64,000 nucleotides of DNA from NCBI GenBank assembly GCA_031216445.1, contig CM062213.1, positions 5,853,501 to 5,917,500 on the forward strand. The letters run 5' to 3'. The translations under genes and the position numbers were made by a program. Shown here one piece after another: positions 22,831 through 35,385 of this stretch. The notes under the pieces are model-generated. The model saw nothing but the letters and a program-made list of their open reading frames with translations, made no database searches and was not told where the DNA came from. This DNA comes from Lateolabrax maculatus (lineage: Eukaryota; Chordata; Actinopteri; Acropomatiformes; Lateolabracidae). Numbering within the stretch: position 1 is the first letter of the stretch; every line of letters starts with the position of its first letter.

Positions 22831-24332
22831 AAGCGCATATCTTTTGGCAAATATCACTTTCCTAATCTGAGCCCCATTCAAGGTTTTTTTTTTTTATTAT
22901 TATTATTTTAGTACCACTTCAGTGAACTGTGCAGTGAAGGCCTGCTGATTATTGTTAGACAGATGGTTCTCCTCATCACTTTCTTTCTACAGGTTTTTCT
23001 GCTTATGCAGCTCCAAATTAAAAACCCACAGTGGTATTATTTTCATAAATCTGCTATTATTTAGCATTTCTTCCCCAGCTCCTCTGAGTTAGCGGGGACC
23101 CAACAATACCCTTTAGTAGCAAACATTGTTTTTGATCCAGTTTAGTGTCTCATCACAGTACGTGATGAGGGCATATTGTAATTAATCTCTTCTCCTATCT
23201 GACTGTTAGATCTTTCTCTGCTAATGTTGTCCTGCTGGCCTGATCTGGGGAACATTAGTTGTTTTGTTTTGAAATGTGTCAAGCATGAAGGAACCATTAA
23301 CAACTAAGCCCCACTGGCTGCCCTCTGGCACACTGTTGCACATTGTTTCTATATCTATGTGATCTTTTCTCTTTTGTGTTTTTAATATAGTCTTCCCAAG
23401 GATAGCTTCCTTTTGATATACACTTCTAAGCTCAGTAGAGGATCCTTTGTGGGGACTCCAGGTAAAACAGAGGCCTCTGTAATGATTTAAAAGCAATTGG
23501 CAGCAACAGGAACTCGGCACTGGAGAATCTTAGTAAGTATTGTAGTTAAAAATTGTTATTTTAGCTACACAAAAATCCATATTTGTCTCTGTTTTTAAAT
23601 GAATCACATTCAATTCTGCCCCCAATCTCGTATAAATAATCCACATAAATTAAGGTGTTACTAAATCATAGTAAGGTAATCAATGCTGTAATGTGACACT
23701 GCTTTTATTAAACAAGTAATCAGTGATTATAGGCACAGCAATAATACCCCCCTTTCTTATGAGATTCATGTGCCTGTGTGTGTGTGTGTGAGTGTGTCTG
23801 TGTGTGTGTGCTTTCTTTGTTTTCTCCACTACTAATGAGTTGACCTCAGCCCCGCATGGCCAGGAAAAAATATCTTTAAAGTGCTAAGCACGGCTTATTA
23901 TTTAAGTGTCACCACCACTGTCCAGGGTATCAGTGGGGTACGTTTGTGGGTTTTTTATTCATCTTTCTGCCGCCCCAGTGCTGAGTCTGCAGGCCATTAG
24001 TTCTGTAGAAGCACAGAGGGACCGACCGTGGAGTCGGTGAGGTACTGTAGGACTTAGACAGCACAATATCTCACTTTCTAAAGAATATTACTTTACAGGA
24101 GCTGAAAGAAGAGCTCGTAATGAGAGAATAACCAGTCATGGAGGCAGAAGCCATACTGCTGTGTGAGGATTATTTTCATAGCATGAAGCAAAGGAAAAGG
24201 ATAACCTGATATTTCACTGGTTAGATCCATTCAGAGTCAAGAGAGGTAAAAAACAAAAGCTTCAGGGCAAGGTCATCATTTCTATCCACGTGGTACCCAC
24301 AGAGAATATCTGTGTAATGGTCTCAGCCGGCA

Positions 24333-24336
<4 letters not shown>
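22831..24336. other. Anonymous DNA with interrupted (GT)n
   Basis: Contains a GT repeat at 23775-23810 and a T-run near 22885-22894. 23980-24150 is compositionally complex and could be a weak regulatory block. Confidence 0.5.

Positions 24337-24379
<43 letters not shown>
24337..24379. repeat. (GT)n microsatellite, about 19 units
   Basis: Nearly pure GT run ending GTGCGTGCGAGCG. Confidence 0.95.
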
Positions 24380-25019
24380 CGAGCGGGAGGGCAGTCGCAG
24401 TTTGTATATGTGAAAGAGAGAGAAACAAAGCAAGTGTACAAGTAAGAGAGCAGACGGGAAAGAAAGAAAGAGAGGGCTTCTTGGAGTCATTTATAATGTG
24501 GGAGCCATGCTCTTTCCATCTCCCAGGGTGTGTGGCTCCTCGGCGGTGTGTGTAGCCTTGAGGGAAACACCAGACAAGGACAGAGCTGGGTTTGCTGCTG
24601 ACGCTTTGGCGGGGGAGATACATCTTGTAACACAGCATGCTAAATGACAAAATGATATCTCATCAGAGGGCCACCCCATGTGTGTGTGTATCTCAGAGGG
24701 AAAGTCCCCGGATACCTCAATGTGTATATGCTTTAATGGAGGAGTGATGTAGCATGCTGTTTGTAAAGAAAGCTTTGAAACAGGGTGCCGGGCTGCTGCT
24801 GTTGTTCTCCACATATCACAACATCTGGACAAGTGGTAAAAAAAAATGCTTGAGAAATGTCTGCAGTGTATATATGCTTGCACATCTGGCTTGCGTATGA
24901 AATGTGTATCAGCCAACCTTAAAGTAATCCCCAGAATAGAAAAGAAAGTACCCCACCCACTGCACATGAAGCTGAGCAAGCCGCCAGCTTAATACATTTT
25001 TTTTTTATTTTCACCCACT

Positions 25020-25360
25020 CTGAGATTCCACACCCGCTACATAATGCAGCATAAGCCGCCATTGGTCACGCCGCCTTCCCATCCCTGAAAGGTCGAAGCA
25101 GCCATCATGGTGGTACCAGAAAGATCCACAGAGCAACCAGGGCAAAGGTACTTGAGGGGCGGACAAAGCCCAAATAAAGCTTTTAATGCGCTAGCTATTG
25201 ATCCCTTCACTGAAATAAACTCAGGAGTATTGGCAGGCCCAGAATCCCACTTTGAAGGGACTCCATAATGAAGCTGGTCAATGCTAAGCTGTCCGCAATC
25301 AATCCCCCACATAACAGTTAATTACAAGTGAGGCTGCCATCAAGCAAAGAGGGGAGAGAG
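25020..25360. promoter_or_regulatory. Candidate conserved non-coding element
   Basis: GC-balanced complex sequence with AATAAAGCTTTTAATGCG near 25174, CTCCATAATGAAGC near 25260 and CAGTTAATTACAAGTG near 25315. No repeats. A 91-codon minus-strand frame spans it but lacks splice logic. Inferred regulatory. Confidence 0.42.
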
Positions 25361-25484
25361 GCGGGCTGAAGGCAAAGAGAGGGAGAGGTGGAGCGGTGTA
25401 GGATGAGCTTTGTTAAGGCGAGGGGGTGGATGAAGAATATTGAGCGGTTCAGGTCAGGAGATATGAAAATGAAATGCACCAAGT

Positions 25485-25487
<3 letters not shown>

Positions 25488-25522
<35 letters not shown>
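25488..25522. repeat. (GT)n microsatellite, about 17 units
   Basis: Pure GT run flanked by AGAG and GCATGTG. Confidence 0.95.
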
Positions 25523-25523
<1 letters not shown>

Positions 25524-26269
25524 ATGTGTTTTTCTAGTGTTTTTCCCTTATAGACTGCATAACAGGCGTCTCTTGTTAGGCTTTGCTGGTCTGAGCATGT
25601 CAGTTTCTCCTCGCTAATAATACTAAAATGACCACACTGCACAGCAGCCCGCTCCTCACTCCACCCTCCCATGAATTGAGACTACAGCTATTTATGGACA
25701 ACACCGCGGTCTATATAGGGTTCTTGTAATTTGAGTTAGAGGTGTTCAGCACATACAGCATTTGAATACCACTGTTGTACCACTGCAGTTTTTCCATTTA
25801 GGAATCTTAAAGGCTTACTGAGCTTACTGTACATGACTGATGAGATATAGTTTTGCAAGCAGCAAAATTCTTTAAAGAGTAATGTAGCAGAAATCTGTTG
25901 CGGAGCTGCAGTAAATGATACTTATCTGATGTATTCCTGAGGGATCAGTGGGCTGAAGCCTATTGTATACGTCGTTTAAATTCTAGCTGTTGACCTTTGT
26001 CGAATCAGGTCTTTTCTTTTTTACTATTCCATCTCTGACACTCCTCTGTGTTGCGCCTTATGAAAAAGAAGTGCGATAAAAATGTATGTGCCATGAATGC
26101 CTAATGTGATTGTAAACATCTCTTTGACGCCTCCGTATGCTCCGCACAGACAATGCAAACAACATGGTGTCACCGGCAGAACTATCTGTGAAACCGAGGT
26201 CCAAACACTGAGATCTCCTAATGGCCGCCCCTGTTTGTGCTTGTGTGCGTGTGTTGTGTGTGTCTCCCA
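25523..26269. other. Anonymous DNA
   Basis: AT-rich, no recognisable element. GT-rich patch at about 26235-26262. Confidence 0.5.
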
Positions 26270-26860
26270 GGCTAATGGATTTACTGGAGATGGCGTCGGG
26301 TATTTATTACCATGTGTAATTGAATGCAATGATTATCGTTGTTGTGTAATGTGATTTTAATGTGGCAGCGATGGTTATGTATAAGGCCTAATGACTTTGC
26401 CTCCAAGGGGGTATGGCTCCCAATTAAAAAAAATAAAAATAAAAATGGGAAAAAATGTACCAGATTATGATTTTAATTCCTCTCTCTTTCCCTTTTCTTC
26501 TTACGACAAATAAATTTAATCATTTAATCAACGTGCTACTCATTTAATCAAAGCGTCTTCTCAATGACGAGCTTGCCCTTTTTGAGTCTTTGTTTACATG
26601 GGTGGTCATTAAGTCAAAGGTCTGTGCACATCTCTGTCTGCGTTTGTATTCAGAAGGTGCAACCTTCACATCAAACCAAAGCCAAGGATCCTAATTGCTA
26701 ACATATTTTGCATGAACTGGATTAGCATCTGATTTTTAATCCTGACAGTTAAATGCATGATTAATGTCAACGGTATGTGCCTGAAGACAGGGGGATCAAT
26801 AACCGTAAACTGAATTATCATAATCTTTCCCCAGTCCTACAATTCATGATAGCTGTGAGT
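26270..26860. promoter_or_regulatory. Candidate conserved non-coding element with duplicated CATTTAATCAA
   Basis: Contains GTGTAATTGAATGC near 26313, a 20-bp tandem pair whose units start CATTTAATCAA at 26521 and 26541, and GATTAATGTC near 26759. The second unit reads AATCAAAGCG, a TCF/LEF-like site. CTTTGTTTACATGGG near 26588 is forkhead-like. No known interspersed repeat. An A-rich stretch at 26427-26456 interrupts the block. Confidence 0.42.
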
Positions 26861-27220
26861 TAGATTTTGTGTTTATTATGGCCAAAATCCACAAGCTAAC
26901 AATCACCCCAAAAAAAAAAAAAAGTTCCAATAGACACACGACAACCCATCCGCTGTTATTACACTCCTGCTTATTGACCTCTCAGTTTAGTTTGCACCAT
27001 ACTGCAGGAAAATTAAAGCGTCTCCAAATACAAAGCTCTTGTAAGCAGCTGCTGCAGAAAATGAACTCACAAATACACGTGTCAGTGTGTACGCACTCAT
27101 ACACAGACGCACACAAATACACTATAAAACACCTTCACCTCTCCGCTGCACAGATCCTGCTCGCTCTCACTCTTGTAAATCTTTTGTACTGCACGCGTGC
27201 ACACTTGCAAATGTTAGTAT

Positions 27221-27241
27221 ACACACACACACACACACACC
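27221..27241. repeat. (AC)10 microsatellite
   Basis: Pure AC run within a wider CA-rich patch (27060-27275). Confidence 0.95.
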
Positions 27242-27275
27242 TGCACACGGTTATACACCACACACACACTCGCAT

Positions 27276-28554
27276 TACACAAAGCTGGGGCTTTGCTTGA
27301 CATTATTAGTTTTGCATTTGGGCGCTCTGCCCAGAGTAACAGTATGGATTTTTGCCTTGGCTACCTATAATTGGATGAGTTAAATTTCTCCATTCATTAC
27401 ATGTGCATCTGACCTCTGGACCCCGGCAGCTCCTGTGTTTTATTAGCACTCTCATCCCCTGATAATAGGGAACCCTTTCCCCACCAACACTCTCCCTCTC
27501 TCACACATGTTGTCTCATCCTTAACAAATTAACCCTTTCTGTTCTGATTGTCCATGTCCGAGAGAGAAACACACACAGAGAACAACATGGTAACCAATAT
27601 AGACCTTTAAATTAAAGGATCTGTGCATCGATACCTTTCAGTTTTCCTGCAGTGCTAAGAGGAGTCTAAGTTGTATTTCTCTTTGGTATTTAACGATTCT
27701 CTGGAAGCAGGTGACGTTTGTCCTGAGACATTGTCCACTACAAGACTGGCATTTTACCTAATTTTCCAAACTTGAATTCATTTTTTTATTAAAACATTAT
27801 CTAAATCAATTCCTACAAATGGTGACCTTAATAGCTCAGCAAAAACAATGACTTTTCTCTACAAAAAGTGAGAAATATATTGTCCATATAGACATTTGTG
27901 TTTCATGTATCAACCATGATACTGAAAATAGGTTAAAAAAAAAGAAATCAGTCACAGATGTTATCATTGTGATTCAGGAGGAGATATGTGAGTTCCTGGT
28001 TGAGGTTCTAATCATCCCTGCTACAGCCATGGGCTTTAAATGCATACCATGGTCATGTATATTTCATGGGAGCATGTATATTTAACATAGCCATGTGTAC
28101 CATATGTGGGCATGATGTATGGATACTGACAACAGTCCTTGACATTATATGCACAATTACTCTTTGCACCTGCAGTAAATCTTCAGGTTCAGAGTGATAA
28201 ACAAAAAAGCAGGGGATCTGTCTGGGAGAGGGGGGTTGAGCATGACACAAGGTCAGAGCTATTGTGGACTTCATCTGTGGCTTTATACAAATAACACGGC
28301 TTGAGAATCCATTTGTCACTGAATGTTTCACGGAGATAATGTATGCAGCAACAAATGTCCACATCCAGCAGCAGCGGGAGAGAAACCAGGAAAGGAGATG
28401 ACTTTCCTGAAACCAGAAGTTCAGGCTCTCACATCCTGATCTCCTTCCTCCCTAAACGACCAGGTGACACCTTATTGATCGCAACCATCCTTCAAGGCCA
28501 GGAACTTAAAGCCTTGTGTGGCACATTCAATGACCTGCTGTAGACAGTAATGTT
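27276..28554. other. Anonymous DNA
   Basis: Ordinary AT-rich sequence. 28350-28540 is more GC-balanced with a 66-codon frame lacking splice support. Confidence 0.5.
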
Positions 28555-28900
28555 GTTGGCTATGGCTCTCTGAGGGCCCGATGCACAAGTATCCGCCTGA
28601 CTACGGGCTTTTGGATAAGAGTTTCTGACAGCTGCAGAACAATGCTAATGGCTGCTCTCTTGTAGCAGCCAATGTGTAATCAGCTCAGCACTCTGCTGTT
28701 AAAACTTTACAACAGTAATGTATGCAAACATGAATTCCATTTATTCCCCACCAGGTCCCAACAGGCAGGCCTTAAAGTTGCAAACTGTCTTACATCACAA
28801 ATTACTCTGCTGGCACTTAATGCATTTTATATCACTCATAATCCTGGTGTTCCACACTAATTAGTTGGAGTTGCCAGCATGCATATTTCTCCTCATTATT
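28555..28900. promoter_or_regulatory. Candidate conserved non-coding element
   Basis: Complex repeat-free block with CAATGCTAATGGC near 28641, CCAATGTGTAATCAGC near 28669 and CACTAATTAGTTGG near 28855. Inferred enhancer. Confidence 0.4.
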
Positions 28901-29003
28901 TGGTAGCATCAAACACTTTTCCTACCCATTTTCAGCACTCTTGGGTGGAATGCAGTTTTTCATGGGTCTTTTATTATTGCATTTTTTTCTTTGCAGGAGA
29001 AAA

Positions 29004-29046
29004 ATCTGCCACCAGTGAAGACACAAATTCTTCACTGGTGGCAGAT
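29004..29046. repeat. Perfect 18-bp hairpin with 7-nt loop
   Basis: The arm at 29004-29021 (ATCTGCCACCAGTGAAGA) is exactly repeated in inverse complement at 29029-29046, separated by CACAAAT. It is shorter than a normal microRNA precursor and is not at a tandem repeat. Confidence 0.95.
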
Positions 29047-29948
29047 ATCTGTCTTAGCTTACCCTGAGCATGTAGTTACATTCTGATGAAAGACATTTCA
29101 AAAGCAAATAAACTTCTTACTAACTAAACTCACCTTGAAAAACAAGTAAAACTCCACCTTGAAAAACAAATTTAATTGTTATGTGGCTCTCTGTAAATAT
29201 CTACAATAAACTAACTTAAACTGGAAATCAGAGTATCAGGATACGCATTAATAACATCATCAGGTGACATCATTTTTGACGCTGGTTTCTTGCTTTCTTT
29301 CTTGCTGGTTTTTATCTTGTAGAGTTTTAAGGCTGACTCAAAGTTATAGAAAAAGATTTGTTTGGAGAACGTTTCCAAAGGTGTTTTATTTGAATGTAGG
29401 CCTTAAAGCTGTGAACCAGAAATTGTCCCCATATCCCAGTAAATTCATGTCATCTGTCATACTGTCCTGGCAGTTTTCCCATTGGTCGTTGTCACTGAAT
29501 ACAACCCAGGATTTGTCTCTAGGCAAATTATCACGACTCATCACATCATCACTGTTTGTCTCTCTGCTGTTTAGATCAAGCAGAGAAGTGCTTACTAATT
29601 GAACTGCACCCTATTGTAAAAATAATATTATGCACGTATATGAAGTCTACTTCAGTGTGGATTTTCTTTCTTTAATCTCTTTTTCCATTTTTCAGTTATA
29701 TGACAGCACAGTACTTTGCCATTCAACATATTGCATTCATCACTTTACATTGCTTACTGTTTAATGCAGCAATTAAATCCCTTCCCTTTGTCTTCTAAAT
29801 TATCATTTCATGCAGTTTTATAGTATTCTGCACTGATTCTACACGTGGAGATGTGGAGTATTTACAATAAAATTCACTGATATCAATACTCAATACACAA
29901 TGATATGCAAATCTGCAAGCGCAACCATCTGGATCTGGATATATTCCA
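29047..29948. other. Anonymous DNA
   Basis: A small direct repeat (CACCTTGAAAAACAA at about 29131 and 29155). 29264-29602 has a 112-codon frame with no other support. Octamer ATGCAAAT at 29905-29912. Confidence 0.5.
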
Positions 29949-30142
29949 TGAGTCGGATCCGCTATTATTGCTTGTTCATGAGTCAGATCCAGTTCTGCTC
30001 CAAAATGTAATGGGCTCTTCCTTGGTCCATGCTACACCCTTCCACAAATTTTCATGAAAATCGGGCCAGCAGTTTTCTGTAATCCTGCTGTCAAACAGAC
30101 AAATGGCACAAAGAACACAACTTCCTTGGCGGAGGTAATTAT
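29949..30142 (+). mobile_element. RTE-like LINE 3' tail fragment
   Basis: The right end reads CTTCCTTGGCGGAGGTAATT, preceded by CCACAAATTTTCATGAAAATC and GTAATCCTGCTGTCAAACAG-type words. These belong to a widespread teleost 3' end that I associate with RTE-clade LINEs (Rex3/Expander type); the clade is from memory. A short internal repeat, CATGAGTC-GGATCC versus CATGAGTC-AGATCC, lies near its start. No reverse-transcriptase frame is present: only the 3' tail survives. Confidence 0.65.
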
Positions 30143-30302
30143 TGTTTTTTTAGACCACTGACTACAACCTAAAATATATATTTTTTTAGAATCAAACACT
30201 TACCTCCTGTAGACTTGAAATGGTACTTGTAAAAACTTTGTAGTTTGCTCCTTCACTTCAGTTCAAATGCAGTGCTTAAAATGGACTAACAACCACAGCG
30301 GT

Positions 30303-30318
30303 GGGGGGGGGGGGGGGG
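30303..30318 (+). repeat. Poly-G tract (16)
   Basis: Uninterrupted run of G following GCGGT. G-quadruplex-prone on the plus strand. Confidence 0.95.
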
Positions 30319-30760
30319 TTATGTTGTTTAAATATGGGAATAAATATGGGGCGCACATTGTCCAACAGTCTCAACTGGAAGGCGCTCATAGTGCTGCGCT
30401 TGTTTGTTCACATGAAAAGTTGAAAAGTGACAGAAACAGTTATGTAACGAACAAATAAAGAGAGCTAGAGAGAGAAGCTCAAACCTCGGCTGCTTTCCTT
30501 CCGACCTCTGCACGCCTGGCTGTGAACATCCGATTGTCGGTTTCAGAAAGTTAACAAAAAGGTCGGACACAGCCCCACCAATTTAGTCGTCGGAAAGGTG
30601 TGGGAGGAGATGGTTTCCGAAGCTATTCAACCACCCGACAAGGAGTTCTGATGAAGCATGGTCAAAACAACTCTACAACTCCTAATCATTGGCTCTGTTC
30701 TACATGAAGGAGCTAACTACAACCTTTAAGGGCCACGGATGAAACCTACAGGGGACGAGT
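30319..30760. other. Possible old unclassified repeat copy
   Basis: Distinctive GC-balanced text with many CG, TG and CA dinucleotides, such as CCGATTGTCGGTTTC and TTAGTCGTCGGAAAGG, as seen in CpG-decayed repeat copies. I cannot assign a family or confirm termini. Confidence 0.3.
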
Positions 30761-32358
30761 GTGTAATCCTCAGAAAGATTCTGGGGAAATTTCCACTTGA
30801 ACAGACTGTCACCTGAGTATATTAAGGTTGAGTTAGTGTGACATCATTGATTCAAAGGTGACTTGTTTGAGTGACAGAAACAAACAGTTAGGGAATGTCA
30901 TGGATCTGCCTTCAAGAAAAAAGCTTGATGGATACACACTGACTGAAGTGTAGTGCTGATTCAGATACTGACCTTGGAGATGCTGTAGATGTCAGGATGT
31001 CTAGCTAGCACATTCTCATTGACATTCAGCTTATACCACCAACAGCACACACATGATATGTGATGAGAATGGAAAAATACTCAATATCAATATCTGAAAT
31101 ATGCCTGTGTGTATCTGTTAGTGTGTGTGTTGATGTCTGTTTATTGGACAAAGTTTGAATTAATGGCCACGCATTCTACACTGCAGTAAACACTGAAAGT
31201 GTTGGAATGGTTTTCTCTCTATAGCAGCAACACCCCTAGAATAAACATCTTATAACAGCCTGAAAACATAGAGTACATTCAATGAAAAGCTCCTTACTGA
31301 AGTGTGACTTGCGTGGTCAAATGCCTTACATACTGCAGCAAACTAAACTAACCTAGAGGAGCAGCTAAACCATCTCAGCATAAACAAAAATCCCCAGTCA
31401 GCCCTATTGAGTTAGTGTGGTTTTATTTGCCAAGGTTTTGAAATGTCTGTCTCTGAGACTTTGGCTGCAATTCAAAAACAATGGATGGAATTTTAAACAT
31501 GTGGAAGTATTGAAAAATGTTGAATGAAATGAGAGAAATGTATGCCTTAAAGAAAGAGGCATTTTTCAGAGCAGAGCTGTTTGCAATCATGCTCTACAGT
31601 TCCAAGGACTCAGCAGTCTGATGAACGACATTTGTTTGACTGAGACACCAGCATCTGTGTAAGGACACTACAAATTCATACTAAATTCTAATTCCAGGCA
31701 GGTTTTGAGTATGTAGTGCATTTACACTAGAAAAGGGACAAAATAAAGCACACTCAAAACAGACAGTATACATACTAAAAATCCCTTTGATTTTAAAGTG
31801 TGATTTGGTGGACAATGTAATGCACAAAGGAAATGAAAGAGCTGCTCACAAGTGGAAAAAAGAAATTGTGGATGGAGGCGAAACAGCTCTAGGAACACCT
31901 CAGAAAAAACACTTTGCTTTCTCTTTGTGAAGTTTAATTGTCATTCTGAAGTCACAGTTTGATTGATGAACTGAAAAATGTCCTGTTAGTATAAAACAGT
32001 GAAGTATGGTGATTTCTCATATATAAACTGCCAAACAGTGTACTAGAAAGGTAAAAATCTAGCGTATTCTATATAAATTTTGTTCGTAGTATGGAGTTAA
32101 AATAAAATTTACATTTGAAAAGCACAACATCGACATGTTTTCCTAGAAACAATGTTAGGTTTCACTGGGACTAAAAACAGTCCCAAATGAAAGCTGTTAC
32201 TGTCTATAGCTGGTTTGTAGATTATTTGTGTACTGTAGCAGCATAAATAATGTACTATCTGCATAGCTATGTACTACTATGGCTAAGTAAGGTTTATAAG
32301 ATTTGGTTGAATGAACCCTTTAACCATTATCAATCTGCCAAAGGATGATTCGATCTTT

Positions 32359-32374
32359 ATATATATATATATAT
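32359..32374. repeat. (AT)8 microsatellite
   Basis: Pure AT alternation. Confidence 0.9.
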
Positions 32375-33992
32375 GCACAAACACATGTTTTGCACATTGT
32401 ATAGTAGGGTGAAAGTTATTTTTCATATTAATGTTACTTTATCAGTTCCAACAAGAGTTCACAGTATTTGAAGTTAAGAACGTCTGCACATCTGGAACAC
32501 ATCAGACAATGAAAGGGAAAGTGAGTGGATCCATTGCAAAAAGTTTGCAGTTTCTTGAAGTAGTCTTTCACTGCTGAAGCCAATCTTCTGGACACTTTGC
32601 GACAAATAAGTGAAGGGCATTTCTTTCTGGTCCAGGTTGGGGACCTATAGGCAACAGCTTACATCTGATAGAGACTATCTAGGTTCTTTGACAGGTCTGA
32701 ATTTACCGCATGACTTATGTGACTCAGCAACAGACCAGAATTGGAATCCAAATGTCTTGACATTTAATTGCCACCTGTAGGTCACTGGCTTAGCAATCCA
32801 AAACCCAGCGGTAGATCAGCTCATCAGAGTGCTGACAGATTCCCAGCTTCTCTCTCGCTCCGGGTTCCCTCTCTCTTTCGCTCTCTCTCCTGGCACCTGA
32901 TGTCAGTGTGAGGTGCCATGCAGGCGGTGATGACCTGGTCAATAATCAGTAATAAAGATGGTGTGCTGAGCATGATTGTGGAATGATTGGTCTGTCGATA
33001 GTGTATTGAGCAGACACAGCGAAGGCCAGACAGATGCACATTTTGGAAGCAACTGAAAGGCAGCACAACATGGTTTGAAATATGGCTGTTATATTAGGGC
33101 AATAAAAACACTAAAACACTGCAGGGTGGAGGCTATAGACTATTGTTATATTTTTACTGTAATTAGAATTTGTTCCTTAGACATTCAGAAATATTAATAC
33201 AGTGGGGCTGTATGTGAGGGAGACGATCACCCTGTGTCTGACAGAGATGGCCATTAAATGTTTTCCATTCCCACTGAGGTTTGCTATGTTGCTGTTAGAT
33301 TGTATTTATGAGAGCTAGGAGCTCACCTGTGACTTGCCACACAAAGACAAAGCAAGCACATTTAATTAAAAAACGTCTTTTCAATTTGTGGTTTGTCACA
33401 GGGCATTAAAAACCTAAAAAATGAGAATAAGAAAGCAAACAATGTTTGAAAAACAGACATGTCTTACAAAACCAAGTATCAAACCATCCAACATGAATTA
33501 TTTTTTACCACTAGATCTGCGAGGATATGCAGTGTGAGAAAATATTTTTTCCTGGTTTGGTTAGGATGTACAAAAGTTAATCACTAACCACAAAATGTAC
33601 TTTCTTTCAATGACAATGTAGATGTGAAATTTGTCAAAATGTCCTAGCACCTGTAGCAGCTGTTTGCTAAAGATTTTTTTCTAGTCTCCATCATATCAGA
33701 AAAATGGTCTGTAATGGAAGATTGTATCACAGCATTGCCAGATTTTTAAATCGAACCACTCATTTCAAATGAGTTTCTCTTTTCAGACAAAGCTCAGGCT
33801 CTGAGGGATGTGGGCACTGTCGTTAATGCTACTTAGATGGGCCACAGGGTTGCAAATTTTCCCCACTGCACTCCATATTCCCCAGAGGAAATTGAACATT
33901 GTCATGGATGGATTAGCTCTGTAATGGTGAGACACATAGCTTGAGCAGAGGAGACCAGCTAAAAAACGTTGGGCAAATGAGGGAGGGGAAAA

Positions 33993-34016
33993 AGGTATGA
34001 AATTCATTTCATACCT
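33993..34016. repeat. 24-bp palindrome
   Basis: AGGTATGAAAT and ATTTCATACCT are perfect inverse complements separated only by TC. Confidence 0.95.
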
Positions 34017-35385
34017 CTTCAGGCACACTCACTTGAGGAGAGCTTTTCTGCTATGCTAAGCCAACACATAAGCAACTTTTGACTAGTTTTCAAGTCATAT
34101 ATTTCTCCCTTTAGGAGTTACAATACGCTGCCGTCATTCTCTGGTAACACAATGGCCTTGTTCAACTCACATAAACTTTAATATAAAAGATCTGTAAGCA
34201 CATGATTATCTATTGATTATTGCAGTACTTAAAATAAATTGTAAATAGCACTTTTCTTTCATTTTCTTTCAATTAACAAACATTTTCAAGAGTAGAAGTA
34301 GAAGTAGTAATGATCCATACTGGTCTCATGATACAGAATCATTCCAGCATCTTCATGAAAATACTGTAAGTCATCTCACTAACAATGCTATGTTTCGTAT
34401 TAGTTTTTCCCCCCTCTGTGGTGCTGAAGTGTCCTAAGCAAGACACGAGTATTATGAGTAATTTATAGAAGGTTTATTTTCATCTGGTACAGAAATAAGT
34501 GGAAATCAATGGCTGTCTGGAGGGCACAATAATTGCATACGGTAAAAATCTCTAAATCACAATTTTACTTTTTTTACACAAACACAGATCGTACCTAAAT
34601 TCCACACCAAAGTGTGGAAAGAACTGCTCTCAAAAACAGATCCTTTCAAGTAAATCCGTATCTCTGCATTCCTGTGCTTCTAGCATAAGTGTGTGCCGGC
34701 ATGTGCGGCCATCCCCATTCTTGCTGGTTTGCTACCTTCGTTCGTGGTGTATCATATCATTACAAATGTATCTGTCTTGTATTTTATTGTATTGTAGACT
34801 GGATGTCTAGATACATATGGAATCGTCCTGAGAGGGAGGGACACACTCCTAATGGTACACCTTACAAAATGGTCAACAGTAATGTAAGGTGTGCATGGAC
34901 TGTAGTAAATAGGCTAAAGCATACAAAATATTGGTATGGTTCATTTTTATTTATTTTTCTGTGACAGTTTCAGGAATGAACTTTGTTTACTTGCCTGGTC
35001 AGGCAGATGGTTCATAGCGTGTAAGATACAAACATAATGAAAATGGCAAACCTGGGAATGTAACAGACAGTAGGTGCAAAAAGTTATACTTTTTCTGTCT
35101 TGCCTTTATCTAATTCATTTACTGCAGAGTCTGGTTTTCTGGCAGGGTGGTCAGAGATAATGTTAATCTTGGTCAGCAGCGGTGGGAAACCATGCAGTTT
35201 CACACAACACAACAGATTGGAATGATAACACAAATATAGTCAGAGGCAGAGACAGGGGACTTATCTCCATGCTGAAAAGTTTGCAAGTGGCCATGTGTGA
35301 CAGCACAATTCTTGGGTTATTCTGTTATGTTGATTTTATTGCCTGTATGTATATAGTCAAACGCTAAATAGATCTAACCTGGCAA

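Larger units (their letters stand above)
30761..35385. other. Long anonymous AT-rich region
   Basis: More than 4.5 kb with no convincing exon, repeat family or RNA. Small features: (AT)n at 32359-32374, a palindrome at 33993-34016, and a short hairpin TTCCACAC-CAAA-GTGTGGAA near 34600. Confidence 0.55.

Noticed and set aside
24136..24207. 23-codon frame beginning MEAEAILLCEDYF
   Set aside because: Start context is fair but 23 codons is too short to separate from chance, and nothing nearby supports it.
29004..29046. MicroRNA precursor reading of the 18-bp hairpin
   Set aside because: Total length of 43 nt is too short for a canonical precursor (about 60 nt or more) and there is no basal stem.
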